From contig CAADHA010000053.1 in NCBI GenBank assembly GCA_900696685.1, positions 1-56,395 on the forward strand: 56,395 nt of DNA, in the 5' to 3' direction. This DNA comes from an uncultured Planctomycetota bacterium (GTDB lineage: Bacteria > Planctomycetota > Phycisphaerae > Phycisphaerales > UBA5793). Below, piece by piece: positions 29,414 to 38,376 of this stretch. Position 1 is the first letter of the stretch; each line of letters opens with the position of its first letter. The translations under genes were made by a program, and so were the position numbers. A model generated the notes under the pieces. It was not told the origin of the DNA. It searched no databases and saw nothing but the letters and a program-made list of their open reading frames with translations.

Positions 29414-30541
29414 ATGCTTGCCGACCCGCGCTACGCACGACTCGCCGACCTCCTGATCAATTTTTCGACCGACCTCCAGAAAGGTGAGCACATCCTCATC
29501 GAGGCCTTCGACCTGCCCGAGGAGATGGTCATCGCCTGCATCCGCTCGACCCGGCGGCGCGGCGGGCATCCGCACGTCGCCATTCGATCCAACCGCGTCA
29601 TGCGCGAACTCAATCGGGCGGCCGGCGACGATCAACTCAACACCTGGGCGGCGTATGACCGCAATCGCATGGAGAAGATGCAGGCGTACCTCGGCCTGCG
29701 CGGCTCGCTCAACGTCAGCGAGGCAAGTGACATCTCCGATGAGCAGATGAAGAAGGTCGGCCGCCTCTACGCCAAGCCGGTTCACTTTGACCAGCGCGTC
29801 AATCACACGCGATGGTGCGTCCTGCGCTGGCCCACGCCGAGCATGGCCCAACTCGCGCAGATGAGCACGGAGCAGTTCGAGGACTTCTACTTCGACGTCT
29901 GCACGCTCGATTACTCGCGCATGGAGTCGGCGTGCCTGAAGCTGCGCGACCGCATGATGAAGACCGACCACGTGCATTTCAAAGGCCCTGGCGAGACGGA
30001 CCTGACCTTCTCGATCAAGGGGATTCCGGCCATCCCCTGCTGCGGCCGGCGGAACATCCCCGACGGCGAGTGCTTCACCGCACCGGTGCGCGACAGCGTC
30101 AACGGCGTGATCGCCTTCAACTGCCCGACGCTCTACAACGGCATCACCTTTGACAACATCCGCCTCACTTTCAAGAACGGCAAAGTCGTCGATGCCAGGG
30201 CGGGAGACAAGACCGAGAAACTCAATTCGATCCTCGACACCGATGCGGGCAGCCGCTACGTCGGCGAATTCGCCATTGGATTCAATCCCTACATCATGTA
30301 TCCGATGAAGGACATTCTCTTTGATGAGAAGATCTCCGGTTCAATCCACTTCACGCCCGGCCGCTGCTACGAAGAGGCGAGCAACGGCAACGCGTCGGAA
30401 ATCCACTGGGACATGGTGATGATCCAGCGAAGCGACTACGGCGGCGGCACGATCGCCTTCGACGGCCAGGTGATCCGCAAGGACGGGATCTTCGTGGCGG
30501 ATGATCTCAAGGGACTGAATCCTGAAGCGCTCAAGGGGTGA
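29414..30541 (+). CDS. M29-family aminopeptidase
   Basis: 375 residues, resembling thermophilic aminopeptidases (AmpS/AmpT/PepS). NIPDGECFTAPVRDSVNG holds a metal-binding Glu, SRYVGEFAIGFNPYI a second, and SIHFTPGRCYEEASNGNASEIHWDMV the His and Asp ligands near the end. These peptidases use two metal ions and release N-terminal residues in the cytoplasm. ATG 29414 is preceded by GAAGGGAG at proper spacing. Confidence 0.85.
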   Translation: MLADPRYARLADLLINFSTDLQKGEHILIEAFDLPEEMVIACIRSTRRRGGHPHVAIRSNRVMRELNRAAGDDQLNTWAAYDRNRMEKMQAYLGLRGSLNVSEASDISDEQMKKVGRLYAKPVHFDQRVNHTRWCVLRWPTPSMAQLAQMSTEQFEDFYFDVCTLDYSRMESACLKLRDRMMKTDHVHFKGPGETDLTFSIKGIPAIPCCGRRNIPDGECFTAPVRDSVNGVIAFNCPTLYNGITFDNIRLTFKNGKVVDARAGDKTEKLNSILDTDAGSRYVGEFAIGFNPYIMYPMKDILFDEKISGSIHFTPGRCYEEASNGNASEIHWDMVMIQRSDYGGGTIAFDGQVIRKDGIFVADDLKGLNPEALKG

Positions 30542-30578
30542 GCGGCGCCACTCGCCTCCACGCCTGGCAACGCGTTGA

Positions 30579-30713
30579 TTGACGACGCCCGCAAGTCGTC
30601 CTTACACGATCGTTGCCGGCGCCGATGGGAATCTCTGGTTCACCAAGTCCCTGGGTGACAGGATCGGACGGATCTCGCCCGACGGACCGCATCCGCGGCC
30701 GGACCTGGCGTAG
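30579..30713 (+). pseudogene. Decayed fragment of a virginiamycin B lyase (Vgb)-like propeller gene
   Basis: A short open stretch between an upstream TGA and the TAG at 30711 reads LTTPASRPYTIVAGADGN and then LWFTKSLGDRIGRISPDG. That is one blade of the Vgb/streptogramin-lyase-like repeat (GxDGNLWFT...IGRI-PDG). There is no start codon context, no other blade and no signal peptide. I read it as a remnant of a lost gene rather than a working protein. Confidence 0.6.
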
Positions 30714-30915
30714 TGGATGATCACCACGCGATCGCGCAACGGTTGCATCGCACGATACCAGGCCGACGCGCCAGCGAGGACGAAAGGCATCGTGTTGCGG
30801 CGATTCTCGTTCCTCGCTTCGGCTCCTGAGGCACGTTCGGAGCGTCGATCGCGCACACGCGACGAAGTCCCTCCCTCATGGTCGGGGCTCGGTTCATCGT
30901 TTCGCGATGATCGCA
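30714..30915. other. Non-coding stretch after the Vgb-like remnant
   Basis: About 200 bp with no convincing gene on either strand. A minus-strand frame through it lacks a recognisable motif. It probably represents further decay of the same lost locus. Confidence 0.35.
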
Positions 30916-31683
30916 TCACTTCGACGGCTTCACCTCGAAGCGCGACAACTCCTGCTGCTTCGCGAACTCGCCGGTGATCATCACGTCGCCGCGCTGCTTC
31001 TCGCGGCCGTGCTCGCTGAGCCAGCGCTGGCCCTTGGCGAAGATTTCGCCGAAGTCGTCGGGCGACATTTCGCGCGCTTCGTAGTCGGCGCGGGCGATGG
31101 GAATGAGGCGAAAGAGCGGCTCGCCTTCTCTGATCACCACTTCATCAATCGTCGATTCCTCGATGCGCGGCAGTTCGATCACGCCGTGCCACGGATGCGC
31201 GGGGAAGTACCAGTCGCACTCGATGAGCGCCTCGATGACCGACCAGGCGCGATGAGGCGTCGAAGCGTGCGTCGCCGGGACCGCCTTGATGAGCAGCATC
31301 TCCCCAGGCTCTGTGCGGAAGTAGAGGAATGTGCTCACTTTCACCTGGTGGCGGATCTGCGCGTAGACCTCATCGGTGATGACATGCGGCCGCTCCTGGC
31401 CGCGCTCCCAGAACCACGCGTTGAGTTGCGGATGCGGGATTACGCCGCCGGTGAATTCGACATCGGACTCGACTTCGATGGCCTCCTCAATGTCCCAGTT
31501 GCCCTGCTTGTCGCGGATGAAGCGCATGGTAAAGGGGTTGATGACGTCCCAGCCGAAGGCGTTGGCGGCACGGATGGGCGGGCAGTGTTCCGGCCATCCG
31601 CTGCCGGCGCTGCGTTTGACGTAGGCAGGTTTGGCCGGGCGCGGGTGCGGCAGGTCGGCGTGAAAGCGGAAGTAGTCGAGCAT
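30916..31683 (-). CDS. Conserved hypothetical protein (DUF6065-like pattern)
   Basis: About 255 residues starting MLDYFRFHADLPHP at ATG 31683. No signal peptide or membrane segment. The order of motifs (RAANAFGWDVINPF, IPHPQLNAWF, FLYFRTEPGEMLLIKAVPA, VIEALIECDWYFPAHPWHG) resembles uncharacterised DUF6065-type proteins as I recall them; this is tentative. Many aromatic residues suggest a beta-rich globular fold. Its start abuts the rpsA terminator, so it has its own promoter or is read through. Function unknown. Confidence 0.6.
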   Translation of the reverse strand: MLDYFRFHADLPHPRPAKPAYVKRSAGSGWPEHCPPIRAANAFGWDVINPFTMRFIRDKQGNWDIEEAIEVESDVEFTGGVIPHPQLNAWFWERGQERPHVITDEVYAQIRHQVKVSTFLYFRTEPGEMLLIKAVPATHASTPHRAWSVIEALIECDWYFPAHPWHGVIELPRIEESTIDEVVIREGEPLFRLIPIARADYEAREMSPDDFGEIFAKGQRWLSEHGREKQRGDVMITGEFAKQQELSRFEVKPSK

Positions 31684-31719
31684 GGGGTGATTGTAGATGT
31701 GATCGATTCGCGCAAGAAG

Positions 31720-31746
31720 AAGCCCATGTTCAATGAACATGGGCTT
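31720..31746 (-). terminator. Rho-independent terminator of rpsA
   Basis: A perfect 12-bp inverted repeat AAGCCCATGTTC/GAACATGGGCTT with a 3-nt loop starts about 36 bp past the rpsA stop. On the minus strand it is followed by CTTCTTCTTG, a T-rich tail. It is the strongest hairpin in the window. Confidence 0.75.
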
Positions 31747-31782
31747 CGGTGCTTGGGCGCAGGATGTCGAATCACTCTGCGA

Positions 31783-33549
31783 TCAGAGTTGAATCTTGTC
31801 AGTGCCGAGCGCGCCGTGCTCGTCCATGCCGCCGCGGCGCGGGCCGGCGTGGGGCGCAGGCTCGCGCTTGCCCTGGCCCGGCTCGGGCTGGCCGCTGGCG
31901 TCGCCCCACTGGGCGCGCTTGAGCGAGAGGCCGATCTTCCGGTCTTCCGTGTCCACACGGAGGATCTTCACTTCGACCTCCTGGCCCTGCTTGACGACGT
32001 CCTGCGGGTTTTCGACCTTCTGGTCGGAGAGTTCGGAGATGTGCAGCAGTCCCTCGAGGTCTTCTTCGAGTTCGACGAAGACGCCGAAGTTGGTGATCTT
32101 GGTGACCTTTCCCTTCACGACCATGCCGGGCTGGTAGGCATTGGGGATGGCGCTGATCCACGGGTCTTCGGTGAGTTGCTTCATGCCCAGGGCGACGCGC
32201 TGCTTCTCCTGGTCCACTTCGAGAACGACGCACTTGAGCACGTCCCCCTTCTTGAACATCTCATTGGGGTGGGCGATCTTCTTCGTCCAGGAGATGTCCG
32301 AGACGTGCAGCAGGCCGTCGATGCCCGGCTCGATCTCGACGAAGGCGCCATAGTTGGCGAGGTTGCGCACCTTGCCCTCGACGATCGTGCCGACCGGGTA
32401 CTTCTGCGACATGATCTCCCACGGATTGACCTGGAGTTGCTTGATGCCCAGGGAGACTTCCTGCTTGTTCTTGTTGATGTTGAGGACGACGACGTCGATC
32501 TCCGCGCCCACCGAGAGCAGTTCGCTCGGGTGGTTGATGCGCTTGGTCCATGACATCTCGGAGATGTGCACCAGGCCCTCGATGCCGTCTTCGAGTTTGA
32601 CGAAAGCGCCGTAGGAAACGATGTTGACGACGGTTCCCTTGACTTTGCTGTTGATCGGATAGCGGTCCTCGATGTCGTCCCAGGGCGAGGCTTCCATCTG
32701 CTTGAGGCCCAGGGCGATCTTCTCCTTCTCGCGGTCGATCGAGAGGACCTTGACCTCGAGCTGCTGGTCGATGGAGACGAGTTCGCTGGGGTGGTTGATG
32801 CGACCCCAGGACATGTCGGTGATGTGGAGCAGGCCGTCGATTCCGCCGAGATCGATGAAGACGCCGAAGTCGGCGATATTCTTGACGACGCCCTTGACCA
32901 CGTCGCCTTCGGTCAGGCCGGCAAGGAGTCGGTCGCGCGCTTCGCCTCGCTCCTCCTCGATGAGTTTGCGCCGGCTGATGACGATGTTGCGGCGCTGTTC
33001 GTCGATCTTGAGCACCTTGGCGCGGACGGTCTTGCCGAGGAAATCCTTGATGTCGTTGGGCCGGCGGACGTCAACCTGGGAGGCAGGAAGGAAGACGGGC
33101 ACGCCGATGTCCACCAGCAGTCCGCCCTTGATCTGCCGGAGCACCTTTCCCTCGACAATGTCGCCCTCCCGGCAGGTTTCGAGGATCGTCTCCCAACCGC
33201 GGATCCGGTCGGCCTTCCGCTTGGAAAGCATGACCAGGCCGTCCTCGCCCTCGATGGATTCGAGGAGGACTTCGACATCGTTTCCGACTTGAATTTCGCT
33301 TGGGTCATCGAACTCCGTCCGCGGGACGAGTCCTTCGGACTTGAGGCCGATTTCGACGACGACATTGTCGCCGGCAAGACCGACGATTCGACCCTTGAGA
33401 ATGGAACCAGGGGTGAGGTCCGAGAACTTCTCCGCAAGAATGGATTCCATGTCGAACTGCTCGGATTCAGCGCCGAAGGCTCGCTCGAACATGGTCCTGG
33501 TTTCGTTGTCAGAGAGAGCGAGGTCTCCTATCAAGTTGTGATCTACCAT
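31783..33549 (-). CDS. rpsA: 30S ribosomal protein S1
   Basis: 588 residues made of six S1 RNA-binding repeats, e.g. GSILKGRIVGLAGDNVVVEI, VKGVVKNIADFGVFIDLGGI, VKGTVVNIVSYGAFVKLEDG, VEGKVRNLANYGAFVEIEPG and VKGKVTKITNFGVFVELEED. The first two are less canonical, as in E. coli S1. A Gly/Pro/Arg-rich tail follows the last repeat. The protein helps load mRNA on the ribosome. ATG 33549 has a purine-rich GGAAGTGG upstream. Leader hairpins and a candidate promoter lie upstream, and the gene ends in the terminator at 31720. Confidence 0.96.
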   Translation of the reverse strand: MVDHNLIGDLALSDNETRTMFERAFGAESEQFDMESILAEKFSDLTPGSILKGRIVGLAGDNVVVEIGLKSEGLVPRTEFDDPSEIQVGNDVEVLLESIEGEDGLVMLSKRKADRIRGWETILETCREGDIVEGKVLRQIKGGLLVDIGVPVFLPASQVDVRRPNDIKDFLGKTVRAKVLKIDEQRRNIVISRRKLIEEERGEARDRLLAGLTEGDVVKGVVKNIADFGVFIDLGGIDGLLHITDMSWGRINHPSELVSIDQQLEVKVLSIDREKEKIALGLKQMEASPWDDIEDRYPINSKVKGTVVNIVSYGAFVKLEDGIEGLVHISEMSWTKRINHPSELLSVGAEIDVVVLNINKNKQEVSLGIKQLQVNPWEIMSQKYPVGTIVEGKVRNLANYGAFVEIEPGIDGLLHVSDISWTKKIAHPNEMFKKGDVLKCVVLEVDQEKQRVALGMKQLTEDPWISAIPNAYQPGMVVKGKVTKITNFGVFVELEEDLEGLLHISELSDQKVENPQDVVKQGQEVEVKILRVDTEDRKIGLSLKRAQWGDASGQPEPGQGKREPAPHAGPRRGGMDEHGALGTDKIQL

Positions 33550-33973
33550 GAGTTTACCACTTCCGTACAAGGCAAAGTCAAAAAGGCCGGTCCGAGAACA
33601 AAAGCGGCCCGAGCAACGGACTCGGGTGAAACCGCACTCTGCGGACAATCGAATAGCATAGCGCGGCTGGTTGAGATCGTCATCCCAGCGGGAAGCACAC
33701 TTGATGCTGAAGCGGGTTTGAAGGCCAGCGGCACCGCCCCCACCCGAGTGGGGGACGGGCACAGGGACCTCGAGGACGAAAATGCGAAAACTTCCGGGTT
33801 GGTGCTTCCATTCGGGAGCCCATCGTGCATAATGTGTGTCGAGGGGAAATTCCCGCGACTCGGCGATCCTCGCTCAGTCCAGCAGGCGGTGTCTGTCATT
33901 CCGCCAGTTCCGGCGATGATGCTGCCATCCTGATTCAAGGCTGGATCCGGTCGCAGGACGGGGAGAGACGGTC
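33550..33973. other. Divergent intergenic region between rpsA and the fused transferase
   Basis: 424 bp, no supported gene. It holds the rpsA leader, with a CCCGAG/CTCGGG hairpin (33608-33626), and the rpsA promoter candidate. A CCCCCAC/GTGGGGG hairpin (33737-33754) lies further out. Plus-strand signals include TAATGT around 33830 and GGGAGAG before the TTG start at 33974. The leader hairpin could take part in S1 autoregulation, but nothing proves it. Confidence 0.4.
33655..33683 (-). promoter_or_regulatory. Candidate rpsA promoter
   Basis: On the minus strand ATGACG (33678-33683), a 17-bp spacer and TATGCT (33655-33660) give four of six matches in each hexamer to the sigma-70 consensus. Transcription would start about 100 nt before the rpsA ATG. 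Confidence 0.4.
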
Positions 33974-35992
33974 TTGACCGGCGTTGGCTCCATTCAACTT
34001 TCCGCGGCAATTGCTGCGGCAGCCTGCCTGCTCTGTCCGCTCATCGGACGGCTGATCATCAAATGGCAGGAGCCGGAAGGCTGGCGCCGGCCACTCCATC
34101 CCGCGCTGGTGATCCTGACGCTCTGCCTCATCGCCGGCGCAATCATGCTCGTCGGATGGGGAAGCGAGTTCGCCCGAGCCGACGCACTCTTCGTCGCCGT
34201 GCTCAGCCTGGCCCTCGGGTTTGGCCTGACGGGCGAGCGCTTTGCCGCCCGCCGTGCGGTCAAGGTCACCGTCCAGATCGTTCTCGCGGCGTTCGTCGCC
34301 GTGGCCGGCATCCGCTTGCCCGTAACCGCAGGCGCCTACCCCGCTCTGGACGCCTTCTGCACTGTTCTGCTCATCATCGGTCTGCTCAACCTCCTCGTGG
34401 TGCTCAACTTTCTTGACGGCCTGGCCTCCCTTGTCGTCTTCATCCTTTCGTCGAGCGCCGCGATCATCCTCAACGTCAGCGTCGGCACGGATCAACTCGG
34501 CGACCCCGCGGGCGTGGTCTTCGCCCTTTCGCTGTGCGGCCTGAGCCTCTGGTACTTCATCTACTCAAGGCCGAGTTCAAAGGCCTACATGGGCGATTAC
34601 GGCACGCTCATGCTCAACATCGGCCTGGCGCTGCTGATCATCCGCATCGCTGTGGTGCGCGAGGACATCACCTCGGGTGCCGTGATCGGCAATCCCGCGC
34701 TCCTTCTCCCCCTGCTGTTGACGATCCCGCTTCTGCTGGCGAGCATCCATCGCGAACAGAAGTCCCTCTTCCGCCGTTCGAGGCTGGCGCTCATTCTGAT
34801 TCTGGCCGGGCATCTTCCCTATCTCTTCCCGCTGCTGACCGGGCCGCCGAGCCGACTCATTCTTGCCGCGAGTCTGCTGATTGGTTCGGTGATTCTCTGG
34901 ACGGGGATGGTGACGCAGGGGCGGATGCTGCGCGGCTGGTCGATGCGCTGCATGGCCGAGCCGATCGCCGACACGCTCTGGATCGCGATGCGCATCGCCG
35001 TAGTCAGCGTCCTCTTCGCCTGGCTGTTCGACCTCGGCGTGCTGACGGCGCTGGCGTCAGTGGCCGCAACCAGCGCTCTGCTGATTCTCCAGATCGCGTT
35101 CTGGCGACGATCGATCGAGGCGGATGAGTTGCCCGAGGTCGTCGTCTTCGGCCGGCACGAGGACTACCGCAAGGCACAGTTCATCTTCCTGAACTGCGAG
35201 GACCTCTTCGGCCGGCGGCGCGCGCGGCGCTCGCGCATCGGGTTGAACTCCAAGCACCTGCGCAGCGAAGTCATGGCGGAACTCAAGGCCGGCCACACCT
35301 GCCTGATCCTCGCGCGGTCGGCCCGGTCCTCCCTGCTTGGTCTCCAGGGATACGAAGACCTGATCTTCGCAGGCGACTGCCTTCTGCTGCGGCACCTCGA
35401 CGAGACCATCAGGCCGAGATGGGTGCCGCCCCTGCTCGACGGACTCATTGACGTGCTGCACCGCGCGGCGGCGCTCGCGGCGCTTGTCTTCCTGGCGCCG
35501 GTCGGGCTGGCGGTTGCGGCGGCAATCCGCCTCGAAGACGGCGGGCCGGTCTTCTTCCGCCAGCGACGCCTCGGGCATCGCGGCCGGCGCTTCACGCTCT
35601 TCAAGTTCCGTTCGATGCGGATCGACGCGCCCCGTTACGGTGAAAGCCCGACGACTGCTGTTGACGCCCGCGTCACGCGGGTGGGGCGCCTGATCCGACG
35701 TCTGAGCCTCGATGAACTGCCTCAACTTGTCAACGTGCTGCGCGGGGACATGCGGCTGGTCGGCCCGCGCCCGGAGATGCCCTTCATCTGCTCGCGCTAT
35801 ACGCCTCACCAGCGGCAGCGCCTGCTCGTGCCGCCGGGTCTGACCGGCCTCTGGCAGATCAGCCCGCACCGCAACGCCCCCATCCACGACCACGTCGAAT
35901 ACGACCTCGCTTATGCGCAGGCCCGAGGACCGATCCTCGACGCCGCCGTTCTCATCGCCACCGTCCTCAGCGCCCTCAAGAGCGGATTCTGA
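33974..35992 (+). CDS. Fused membrane protein: degenerate WecA/MraY-like domain plus bacterial sugar transferase
   Basis: 672 residues. Residues ~1-330 are a multi-helix membrane domain with GT4-type remnants: VVLNFLDGLASL and SKAYMGDYGTLMLN. The aspartate pair expected in the earlier cytoplasmic loop is not seen (FGLTGERFAARR in that position). After a linker, the last ~210 residues are a PF02397-type initiating transferase: LEDGGPVFFRQRRLGHRGRR, FTLFKFRSMR, LSLDELPQLVNVLRGDMRLV, GPRPE and LTGLWQI. It likely transfers a sugar phosphate to a polyprenyl carrier to start polysaccharide synthesis. The start is TTG 33974 with GGGAGAG upstream. Confidence 0.82.
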   Translation: MTGVGSIQLSAAIAAAACLLCPLIGRLIIKWQEPEGWRRPLHPALVILTLCLIAGAIMLVGWGSEFARADALFVAVLSLALGFGLTGERFAARRAVKVTVQIVLAAFVAVAGIRLPVTAGAYPALDAFCTVLLIIGLLNLLVVLNFLDGLASLVVFILSSSAAIILNVSVGTDQLGDPAGVVFALSLCGLSLWYFIYSRPSSKAYMGDYGTLMLNIGLALLIIRIAVVREDITSGAVIGNPALLLPLLLTIPLLLASIHREQKSLFRRSRLALILILAGHLPYLFPLLTGPPSRLILAASLLIGSVILWTGMVTQGRMLRGWSMRCMAEPIADTLWIAMRIAVVSVLFAWLFDLGVLTALASVAATSALLILQIAFWRRSIEADELPEVVVFGRHEDYRKAQFIFLNCEDLFGRRRARRSRIGLNSKHLRSEVMAELKAGHTCLILARSARSSLLGLQGYEDLIFAGDCLLLRHLDETIRPRWVPPLLDGLIDVLHRAAALAALVFLAPVGLAVAAAIRLEDGGPVFFRQRRLGHRGRRFTLFKFRSMRIDAPRYGESPTTAVDARVTRVGRLIRRLSLDELPQLVNVLRGDMRLVGPRPEMPFICSRYTPHQRQRLLVPPGLTGLWQISPHRNAPIHDHVEYDLAYAQARGPILDAAVLIATVLSALKSGF

Positions 35993-36112
35993 CGCCGGCG
36001 ATGCTCGCACCTCGCTCCCGGGCAAGATCGCGGCAAAGGCCTGCGTTCGCTCCGGCCGCGCCTGCAGTGTAACCTGTTTCTTCAACAGTCACACGGATCG
36101 AGGCAGGTGAAC

Positions 36113-37090
36113 ATGGCTGAATCAGCCCGTACAACTGCGGGAACTCGACGCGGCGCAGAGGACACGATTCTCGGTGCGATCGGCGGCACGCCGATGGTCC
36201 GCCTTCAGCGCCTCGCGCCGCCTGGCAGCGCGACGGTGTTCCTCAAACTCGAGTTCTCCAACCCGCTCGCCAGCGTCAAGGACCGCATCGGGCTGGCGAT
36301 GATCGAAGCCGGTGAGCGCGAGGGCCGCATCGGCCCCGAGACGCACATCATCGAGCCGACCAGCGGCAACACGGGCATTGCACTCGCCTTCGTCTGCGCG
36401 GCTCGAGGCTATCGGCTGACATTGACGATGCCCGAGTCGATGAGTCTGGAGAGGCGAGCGATGCTGCGCCACCTCGGCGCGTCAATCACGCTCACACCGA
36501 CCGGCCAGGGCATGGGCGGCGCGATCGAGCGGGCGCGCGAAATGCTCGCCAACGACCCCGACGCCTTCATGCCGCAGCAGTTTGACAATCCCGCCAACCC
36601 TGAAATCCACGAATCCACGACTGGACCGGAAATCTGGGAGGACTCGGGACGCCGCATCGATGCGATCGTCGCCGGCGTGGGCACGGGCGGGACGATCACC
36701 GGCGTCACGCGCTTCATTCGCCGGCACAATCCCGAGTTCCGGGCGATCGCGGTCGAGCCGGCCGACTCGCCGGTGATTTCCGGCGGCAAGCCGGGTCTGC
36801 ACAAGATCCAGGGCATCGGTGCGGGCTTCATCCCGCGCAACCTCGATACGACGCTGATCAACGAGGTCCTCACGGTCACGAACGATGAAGCATTCGAGTG
36901 GGCCCGCCGCCTTGCGCGCGAAGAGGGCATTCTCGGCGGGATCAGCACGGGCGCCAACGTGTGCGCCGCGCTTCGAGTCGCCTCGAGGCCTGAGTTCCGC
37001 GAAAAGCGACTCGTCACGATCGCGTGCAGTTTCGGGGAGCGCTACCTCAGCACGCCGCTCTTCGCGGGCGAGCACGAGGCGGCTCGCTGA
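36113..37090 (+). CDS. cysK: Cysteine synthase (O-acetylserine sulfhydrylase)
   Basis: PLP-dependent enzyme making cysteine from O-acetylserine and sulfide. The PLP Lys is in [11 protein letters not shown], the substrate loop is [11 protein letters not shown], the phosphate-binding loop [10 protein letters not shown], and [13 protein letters not shown] and ISTGANV complete the family pattern. About 325 residues, normal length. ATG 36113 has GAGGCAGG upstream; an in-frame GTG at 36107 is less likely. Convergent with the fibro-slime gene. Confidence 0.95.
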   Translation: MAESARTTAGTRRGAEDTILGAIGGTPMVRLQRLAPPGSATVFLKLEFSNPLASVKDRIGLAMIEAGEREGRIGPETHIIEPTSGNTGIALAFVCAARGYRLTLTMPESMSLERRAMLRHLGASITLTPTGQGMGGAIERAREMLANDPDAFMPQQFDNPANPEIHESTTGPEIWEDSGRRIDAIVAGVGTGGTITGVTRFIRRHNPEFRAIAVEPADSPVISGGKPGLHKIQGIGAGFIPRNLDTTLINEVLTVTNDEAFEWARRLAREEGILGGISTGANVCAALRVASRPEFREKRLVTIACSFGERYLSTPLFAGEHEAAR

Positions 37091-37145
37091 GTGCGCCGAG
37101 CCTCGCTTCGGTCGGCTCTGACGCGAAGAGCGCGGAGAAAATGAA

Positions 37146-37173
37146 CGGCGCCCCGATCCGGGCCGGGGCGCCG
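37146..37173. terminator. Hairpin between convergent cysK and fibro-slime genes
   Basis: CGGCGCCCCG (37146-37155) and CGGGGCGCCG (37164-37173) form a perfect 10-bp GC stem with an 8-nt loop. There is no T-tract on either side, so it may be a stem-only terminator used from both directions. Confidence 0.5.
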
Positions 37174-37235
37174 CGCTGAGAAGTCCGCTGTTGAGCCGCG
37201 CGGCCGTGTTCCGGGCCGCCGCCGATCCGCCAGGG

Positions 37236-38108
37236 TCAGTCGTAAAGTGCGCTGACCGTCGGCATGTTGGGATCGGTCTCAAGCCGCAGCGTCGTGTCGA
37301 TACGGAAGTTCGACTCGGTGCGGTGGCGCTCGGCGAAGAAGAAGTCGAGCGTGCAGTTCTGGCCGTCGGTGAGGCCCAGGCGGTCGAGTTCAACGAGCTG
37401 GGCGACCTTGCCGTGCACGCCGCCGATGTCGATCACCAGCTGTCCGTTGATGAACACCCAGACGTCGTCGTCGCCGTAGAACGAGAACACCTGACCCAAT
37501 CCCTGGCGATAGGTGAACTGGGTGCGCAGTTCGAGGGTGAAGTGGAAGTTGTGGTCTGGGCTGCCGCCCGAGTTGCCGTACATCTGCCCGTCGATCGGGA
37601 AGAACGAGTTGTTCTGATAGGTGTAGATCGGCAACTCGTCGGTGCCGCCGCTGCGCGTGAGCGTGAGGGTCAGCGGCTGGCTGAGATTCAGCCCCGGCAC
37701 GTCGCGGTACCACTGGGCAAAGGACTGGGCGGATTCGATGGCGCCCGAGTCCGTGTAGGAACTCAGGCTGCCGGCCACGTCCCCGAGTGACGCGTTGTAG
37801 AGCGAGGGATGAATCGGCTGGCCCGCGGAGTTCTTCCACTGGCTGAGGACTTTCCGGCCTCCGCCGACGAAGACCGGCTTGCGCTCCGAGTCGAGCGACA
37901 AGGCGATGTTGCCCATGTAATGGCCGAAGCCGTTAACCGGCCTTCGCTCCATGTCGGGATGGCCGTTGGTCTTGGACCGCTCGATAAAGTCGCGGACCAC
38001 GCCGGTCAACTCGATCGTGTTCGGAGGCGGATCAGCGGCCAGGGCCGCGCCGCACGGCGCCACGAAGCCCGCGGCCAGAATCGCGAACAGGGCCTGATTG
38101 CGTTTCAT
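37236..38108 (-). CDS. Secreted fibro-slime domain protein
   Basis: 290 residues with a signal peptide (MKRNQALFAILAAGFVAPCGAALA). The whole mature part is a fibro-slime domain: FIERSKTNGHPDMERR at the start and the hallmark SFYGDDDVWVFINGQLVIDI, GGVHG and LDFFFAERHRTESNF near the end, a PA14-like beta fold. Such domains occur in surface and extracellular proteins of planctomycetes and other phyla. No anchor is seen, so it is probably released or bound non-covalently. GGAAGGAAGG precedes the ATG. Confidence 0.88.
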   Translation of the reverse strand: MKRNQALFAILAAGFVAPCGAALAADPPPNTIELTGVVRDFIERSKTNGHPDMERRPVNGFGHYMGNIALSLDSERKPVFVGGGRKVLSQWKNSAGQPIHPSLYNASLGDVAGSLSSYTDSGAIESAQSFAQWYRDVPGLNLSQPLTLTLTRSGGTDELPIYTYQNNSFFPIDGQMYGNSGGSPDHNFHFTLELRTQFTYRQGLGQVFSFYGDDDVWVFINGQLVIDIGGVHGKVAQLVELDRLGLTDGQNCTLDFFFAERHRTESNFRIDTTLRLETDPNMPTVSALYD

Positions 38109-38376
38109 GGTTGCCTTCCTTCCAACAACAGATCAGACTGCAAGGCTTTGACAGAGGCCTTCTCAATCCAACACCCTATCAATGTACAATTCCCCGACGC
38201 GCGGTGCCCGCGCGAAGATCAGAAAGCCGGAGAGGAATGTGAAGCCTTGCCGACGGTGCCGGCTGGCGAAGATTCCGCCCTTTCCTGAAGCCCGGCAGCC
38301 CCGTCGGACGATCCATTCCCGGACCGCCCCACTACACTTCGCTGACGGCCCTCGAGGCGCCGGAAAGAGAAGGATC

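Noticed and set aside
30907..33933. Two long + strand frames (548 and 455 codons)
   Set aside because: Exact antisense of rpsA and the gene before it; the acidic repeats in them mirror the S1 repeats.
38148..38190. Perfect TTGACA (38148-38153) with TACAAT (38185-38190) as a murA promoter
   Set aside because: The spacer is 31 bp, far from 16-18, so the pair cannot act as one promoter.
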